A stretch of DNA of 8,589 nt from Acidobacteriota bacterium (lineage in GTDB: Bacteria; Acidobacteriota; Vicinamibacteria; Vicinamibacterales; Vicinamibacteraceae). The notes under the pieces were generated by a model. That model made no database searches and had not been told where the DNA came from. It was given only the letters and a program-made list of their open reading frames with translations. A program made the translations under genes and the position numbers. The DNA lies in the NCBI GenBank assembly GCA_023427865.1, contig JAEYZV010000500.1, positions 1-8,589 on the forward strand, given 5' to 3'. Shown one piece after another: positions 5,921-8,589 of the stretch. Numbering within the stretch: position 1 is the stretch's first letter; every line of letters begins with the position of its first letter.

Positions 5921-7042
5921 ATGGTTCGTCCTGCCCCGCCGGGGTGGCCTCATGCCCAGTCGGCGACGATTGGCGAGGTCGGCGAGCACGGCCTGATCCG
6001 CTGGATTGCGGAGGTGGCCGGCGTCTCGCATACCCCTGACGTGCTCCTCGGCATCGGCGACGACGCGGCGGTCGTGCGTCCGCGCCGCAACCACGTCGAC
6101 GTCCTGACCACCGATGTGCTCGTCGATGGCGTCCACTTCACGCGCGCGTTCAGCAGCGCGGCCGACGTCGGGCATCGGGCCCTGCACGTCAACCTCAGCG
6201 ACATCGCAGCGATGGGTGCCGAACCTCGTGTGGCCATGCTGTCGCTCGGCCTGCCCGCCGCGCTCGAGGCCCTGTGGGTCGCCGAGTTCGTGCAGGCGTT
6301 CGTCGAGGCGGCGAAGGCCGCGCGCGTGGAACTCGTGGGCGGCAACGTGTCTCGGTCGCCGGTGTTGTTCGTGGACGCGACGGTGAGCGGCGCCGTCAAG
6401 CTGCGTCACGTACTGCGACGCGGTGGTGCCCGCGCGGGCGACGAGTTGTACGTCAGCGGGGAGGTTGGTGCGGCCGCCGCAGGTCTGGCGTGGCTGCAGC
6501 GGCTCGACGACGGTGGGGCCGGCTCTTCGAGCCCGGCCACGCACGAGACGATGTCTCGAGACATGACGGAGGCCCTCGAACGGGCCATCGCGAGGTATCG
6601 GCGGCCCGAGGCGCGGGTGCTCCTCGGGCAGCAGGTCGCCCGCAACAGGGCCGCGTCGGCCTGCATGGACACGAGCGACGGCCTCGCCGATGCGTTGCGG
6701 CAGCTGGCGCAGGCAAGCGGCGTCGGTGTGCGCGTCGAGGCCGCGGCGCTTCCCGTCTCCCCCGCCGTCGCGCATGTCGTCGCGGCGACCGGGGCCGACT
6801 CCGACGCGCTGGCATGGTCGGGCGGCGAGGACTACGAACTGCTGTTCGCGGTGCCGCGCCGATTGCGCCGGCGATTCCTGCACGCCACCGGGCGCAAGGG
6901 CTACCCGCCGGTGACCCGGATTGGCGTGTGCACCAAAGAGGCCGATTCAGTCGTGGTGCAGGCTGACGGTCGCCAGACGGCGCTACCCGGCGGATACGAG
7001 CACTTCGGCGAGCTGGCGGCTCGGGCGCAGGAGCACGGCTGA
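5921..7042 (+). CDS. thiL: Thiamine-monophosphate kinase
   Basis: ThiL uses ATP to convert thiamine monophosphate to thiamine diphosphate, the last step of cofactor synthesis. It is a cytoplasmic enzyme of the PurM/AIR-synthetase fold. Visible motifs: GEHGLIRWIA near the N-terminus; GIGDDAAVV (G44, D47, D48) and TTDVLVDGVHF (D65) for metal and ATP binding; ALHVNLSDIAAMGAEP; LVGGNVSRSP; MDTSDGLADAL (D250, D253); and WSGGEDYELLF (E303, D304). The product has 373 residues against the usual 320-350. Much of the excess lies in a loop, DDGGAGSSSPATHETMSRD, which contains the second palindromic element (6511-6538). ATG 5921 lies two bases after the rny stop, with GGAG 5903-5906 fourteen bases upstream, so coupling to rny is likely. 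Its stop overlaps the next start (TGATG at 7040-7044). Confidence 0.95.
   Translation: MVRPAPPGWPHAQSATIGEVGEHGLIRWIAEVAGVSHTPDVLLGIGDDAAVVRPRRNHVDVLTTDVLVDGVHFTRAFSSAADVGHRALHVNLSDIAAMGAEPRVAMLSLGLPAALEALWVAEFVQAFVEAAKAARVELVGGNVSRSPVLFVDATVSGAVKLRHVLRRGGARAGDELYVSGEVGAAAAGLAWLQRLDDGGAGSSSPATHETMSRDMTEALERAIARYRRPEARVLLGQQVARNRAASACMDTSDGLADALRQLAQASGVGVRVEAAALPVSPAVAHVVAATGADSDALAWSGGEDYELLFAVPRRLRRRFLHATGRKGYPPVTRIGVCTKEADSVVVQADGRQTALPGGYEHFGELAARAQEHG
6511..6538. repeat. 28-bp GC-rich palindromic element, copy 2 (in-frame inside thiL)
   Basis: This stretch, from CGGTGGGG to CCCGGCC, matches the pheT element at 824-851 in 26 of 28 positions and lies in the same orientation. It folds the same way: GCTC 6522-6525 with GAGC 6529-6532 around TTC, and GGCC 6517-6520 with GGCC 6535-6538. 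The reading phase is also the same as in pheT, giving GGAGSSSPA. It sits between the helix AAGLAWLQRL and the conserved RRPEARVLLGQQ segment, a place where ThiL proteins vary in length. Flanking DNA is not similar to the pheT flanks, so the unit appears to be just the palindrome. Confidence 0.75.
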
Positions 7043-7710
7043 TGCTCCTCACCCGCTCCCTGCGTCGCCGCATCGTCGTGGCCGCGAGCGCGGCGCTCGC
7101 CTTCGCGCTCATGTACGAGAGCCCGATCTTCGACTCGCAGTACATCCCGAGCGCGCTGCGCCGCACCCGGGCCGAGACACCCGTCATGCAACCCGGGCCG
7201 CCGGATCCGCAGGATGTCGCCTCGCCCGCACCGGGCCTTCGGCTTCGGTTCCGCGCCACGGCCTACTGCAAGGGCACGACGACGGCCTCGGGCGCGAGCA
7301 TCAGGACGGGCATCGCGGCGGCGGATCCGGAACTGTTGCCGGTCGGCTCGGTGATCCAGGTGGACTCGCTCGGCCAGCGCTACAACGGCATCTACACCAT
7401 CCTCGACACGGGGCCGAAGGTGAAGGGCCGCCAGATCGACATCTACATGTGGAACTGCAACGAGGCGCTCGCATTCGGCCGGCGCTCGGTGTCGCTGCAG
7501 GTGATGCGCCTCGGCTGGAACCCCCGGACGAGCACGCCCGATCGCGTGGGCTCGGAGTTCCGTCGGCGCGAGGCGCAGATCGAGGAGGCGGCCAGGCCGA
7601 CCCCATCGCCCGCGCCCTCGGACGCCCCCACCCCTTCCGCACCGGAAGAGCCCCAGGCGGCGACCCCGCCTTCCGCAGCCCCGACGACTCGTCCGACGAC
7701 CGCCTCCTGA
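7042..7710 (+). CDS. 3D-domain (MltA/Rpf-type barrel) envelope protein
   Basis: The 222-residue protein begins with a basic stretch and a hydrophobic helix (RRRIVVAASAALAFALMY, about residues 9-27), a signal peptide or membrane anchor, so the rest should face the periplasm. Residues about 70-150 form a 3D domain, named for three conserved aspartates, all visible: D95 in AAADPELLPVGS, D122 in YTILDTGPKVKG and D133 in RQIDIYM, followed by the typical AFGRRSVSLQVMRLG. This double-psi barrel is shared with the lytic transglycosylase MltA and with the C-terminal part of resuscitation-promoting factors and YabE-like proteins, so a role in peptidoglycan is likely; the substrate is unknown. The C-terminal 40 or so residues are Pro/Ala/Ser/Thr-rich and probably disordered. 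AGGAG 7029-7033 lies eight bases before ATG 7042. Start and stop overlap both neighbours by TGATG junctions. Confidence 0.85.
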   Translation: MLLTRSLRRRIVVAASAALAFALMYESPIFDSQYIPSALRRTRAETPVMQPGPPDPQDVASPAPGLRLRFRATAYCKGTTTASGASIRTGIAAADPELLPVGSVIQVDSLGQRYNGIYTILDTGPKVKGRQIDIYMWNCNEALAFGRRSVSLQVMRLGWNPRTSTPDRVGSEFRRREAQIEEAARPTPSPAPSDAPTPSAPEEPQAATPPSAAPTTRPTTAS

Positions 7711-8453
7711 TGGATCTGCTGCTCGAAGCCACGCGTCGCGCCGAGCGCGAACACTTCTGGTTCAAGGGATTCCGTGCATTCGTGGCGCCAGTCGTCGCGC
7801 GCGCCGCGGCGACCCGTCCGCCCGTGCGCCTCCTCGACTGCGGATGCGGCACGGGTGTGAACCTGCCGATGCTGGCGCAGTACGGTACGGCGTACGGGTT
7901 CGACCTCACGTGGACGGGTTTGAAGTTTGCCAAGGATCACGGCACGCGACGCCTCGCGCAAGCGAGCGTCGTGCACGTGCCGTTCCGTGACGCGTCGTTC
8001 GACCTCGTCACCTGCTTCGACGTCCTGCAATGCCTGCCGCCCGACATCGGGCGTCAGGTGCTTACCGAATTCCACCGCATCCTCGCGCCCGGCGGCCACC
8101 TCGTCCTGAACGTCGCGGCGCTCGAGGCGCTGCGCGGCGACCACGCGGTACTCGCCGAGGAAGCGCACAGGTACGAACGCGGTGAACTGCACGCCGCGGT
8201 GGAAGCGGCGGGATTCCATGTGGACCGCCTCACGTTCACCAACACGTCGCTGTTCCCGGTGATGTTCGGGCTGCGCTGGTGGCAGCGCCGGCGCGGGTTG
8301 AAGCCCGCCGAAGAGGCGCAGGCCGAGATCGGGATCCCGACGGCAGCGGTGAATCACGCGCTCACGGCGGTGCTGAAGCTCGAAGCCGCGCTGGTGCGCC
8401 GGGTCGACATGCCCGTGGGAAGTTCCCTGCTCCTCCTGGCCCAGAAGCGGTGA
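7710..8453 (+). CDS. Class I SAM-dependent methyltransferase, substrate unknown
   Basis: The 247-residue soluble protein has a Methyltransf_11/25-type Rossmann domain. Visible: an N-terminal HFWFKGFRAFV segment, often seen as E..HFWF..R at the start of this class; motif I LLDCGCGTG (residues 41-49); the acidic residue after strand 2, D65 in YGFDLT; motif II-like DLVTCFDVLQCLP; and the post-motif LTEFHRILAPGGHLVLNVAA. The C-terminal part, with FTNTSLFPVMFGLRWWQRR, has a hydrophobic patch compatible with a lipid-linked or membrane-side substrate, but this is inference. ATG 7710 overlaps the upstream TGA and no Shine-Dalgarno is seen, so translation is probably coupled. Related proteins are often found beside cell-surface polysaccharide or polyprenol-linked sugar genes, and the next gene downstream, outside the window, would help decide. 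The family is secure; the function is not assigned. Confidence 0.88.
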   Translation: MDLLLEATRRAEREHFWFKGFRAFVAPVVARAAATRPPVRLLDCGCGTGVNLPMLAQYGTAYGFDLTWTGLKFAKDHGTRRLAQASVVHVPFRDASFDLVTCFDVLQCLPPDIGRQVLTEFHRILAPGGHLVLNVAALEALRGDHAVLAEEAHRYERGELHAAVEAAGFHVDRLTFTNTSLFPVMFGLRWWQRRRGLKPAEEAQAEIGIPTAAVNHALTAVLKLEAALVRRVDMPVGSSLLLLAQKR

Positions 8454-8478
8454 ACGCGCAGCGGCGTCAGGAGACGTT

Positions 8479-8522
8479 GGGGCGTTCGGGGAACGCGCCC
8501 TACCGGTCGCCCGGTTGGCGAC
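8479..8522 (+). other. Two adjacent small hairpins after the methyltransferase gene
   Basis: The first has GGGGCGTTC-type arms: GCGTTC 8482-8487 with GAACGC 8491-8496 around GGG, extended by GGG 8479-8481 with CCC 8498-8500 past a bulged G8497. The second is GTCGCC 8506-8511 with GGCGAC 8517-8522 around CGGTT. No T-run follows either, so a classical terminator is not shown, although the position 26 bases after the stop codon would suit an end-of-operon structure. The remaining 8523-8589 shows no gene or motif that I can support. Confidence 0.4.
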
Positions 8523-8589
8523 GGCTACTCCATCGGTGTCGCCACCGGACGTGTACCGCCCGCGTGTAGCCCCCCGGCCGTGCCCCGCG

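Noticed and set aside
5573..6883. Long minus-strand open frame (436 codons) opposite rny and thiL
   Set aside because: It lies opposite two well-identified genes, is rich in Arg/His/Gly as expected of a GC-rich antisense frame, and shows no domain or ribosome-binding site.
8279..8569. Small plus-strand frame (96 codons) over the end of the methyltransferase gene
   Set aside because: More than half overlaps the methyltransferase in another frame, the composition is Arg/Ala/Gly-rich, and no start signal is seen.
1..8589. Frequent CTCGAG hexamers suggesting a repeated binding site
   Set aside because: They fall mostly in frame as Leu-Glu codon pairs (CTC GAG), which are common in GC-rich genes, especially in the coiled coils of rny and the zap genes.
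1..8589. CRISPR array, tRNA or rRNA genes, insertion sequence or phage genes
   Set aside because: No regular direct repeats, no tRNA cloverleaf with TTCRANNC block, no rRNA blocks, and no transposase or integrase motifs were found on either strand.

Overview
The window is very GC-rich and densely packed. Every recognisable gene lies on the + strand, and most genes are separated by a few bases or overlap. The gene order pheT, zapB-like, zapA, 6S RNA, rny, together with an outer-membrane phospholipase and a periplasmic-type 3D-domain protein, points to a Gram-negative (diderm) bacterium. GC content, codon use and gene order suggest Acidobacteriota, perhaps the Vicinamibacteria/Luteitalea side. 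That placement is an inference from gene content and style, not a database match.

Layout: (1) 1-1940 is the 3' three-quarters or more of pheT (phenylalanyl-tRNA synthetase beta chain), entering from the left edge through a 17-C run. (2) 1976-2609 holds two small cell-division genes, a ZapB-like coiled coil and ZapA, apparently coupled in translation. (3) 2730-3920 is a secreted beta-barrel protein with the HxSNG...N signature of outer membrane phospholipase A. (4) 3949-4140 is a 6S RNA gene with its own extended -10 promoter. It is recognised by primary-sequence blocks shared with E. coli ssrS and by a complete set of compensating stems. (5) 4323-5918 is rny (RNase Y). (6) 5921-8453 is a tight run of thiL (thiamine-monophosphate kinase), a 3D-domain envelope protein and a class I SAM methyltransferase, joined by a 2-base gap and two TGATG overlaps. 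(7) 8454-8589 shows no gene, only two small hairpins.

The genes are mostly housekeeping: translation (pheT), Z-ring assembly (zapA/zapB), global control of RNA polymerase (6S RNA), mRNA decay (rny), cofactor synthesis (thiL) and envelope maintenance (pldA, 3D protein). rny-thiL-3D-methyltransferase looks like one transcription unit. 6S RNA sits immediately upstream of it.

The least expected signal is a 28-base palindromic element found twice, 26 of 28 bases identical, in the same orientation and the same reading phase. One copy is inside pheT (824-851) and the other inside thiL (6511-6538). Both encode a Gly/Ser/Pro/Ala-rich stretch at a place where the protein family normally has a short surface loop. 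This looks like a dispersed REP-like or RPE-like palindrome tolerated inside essential coding genes.
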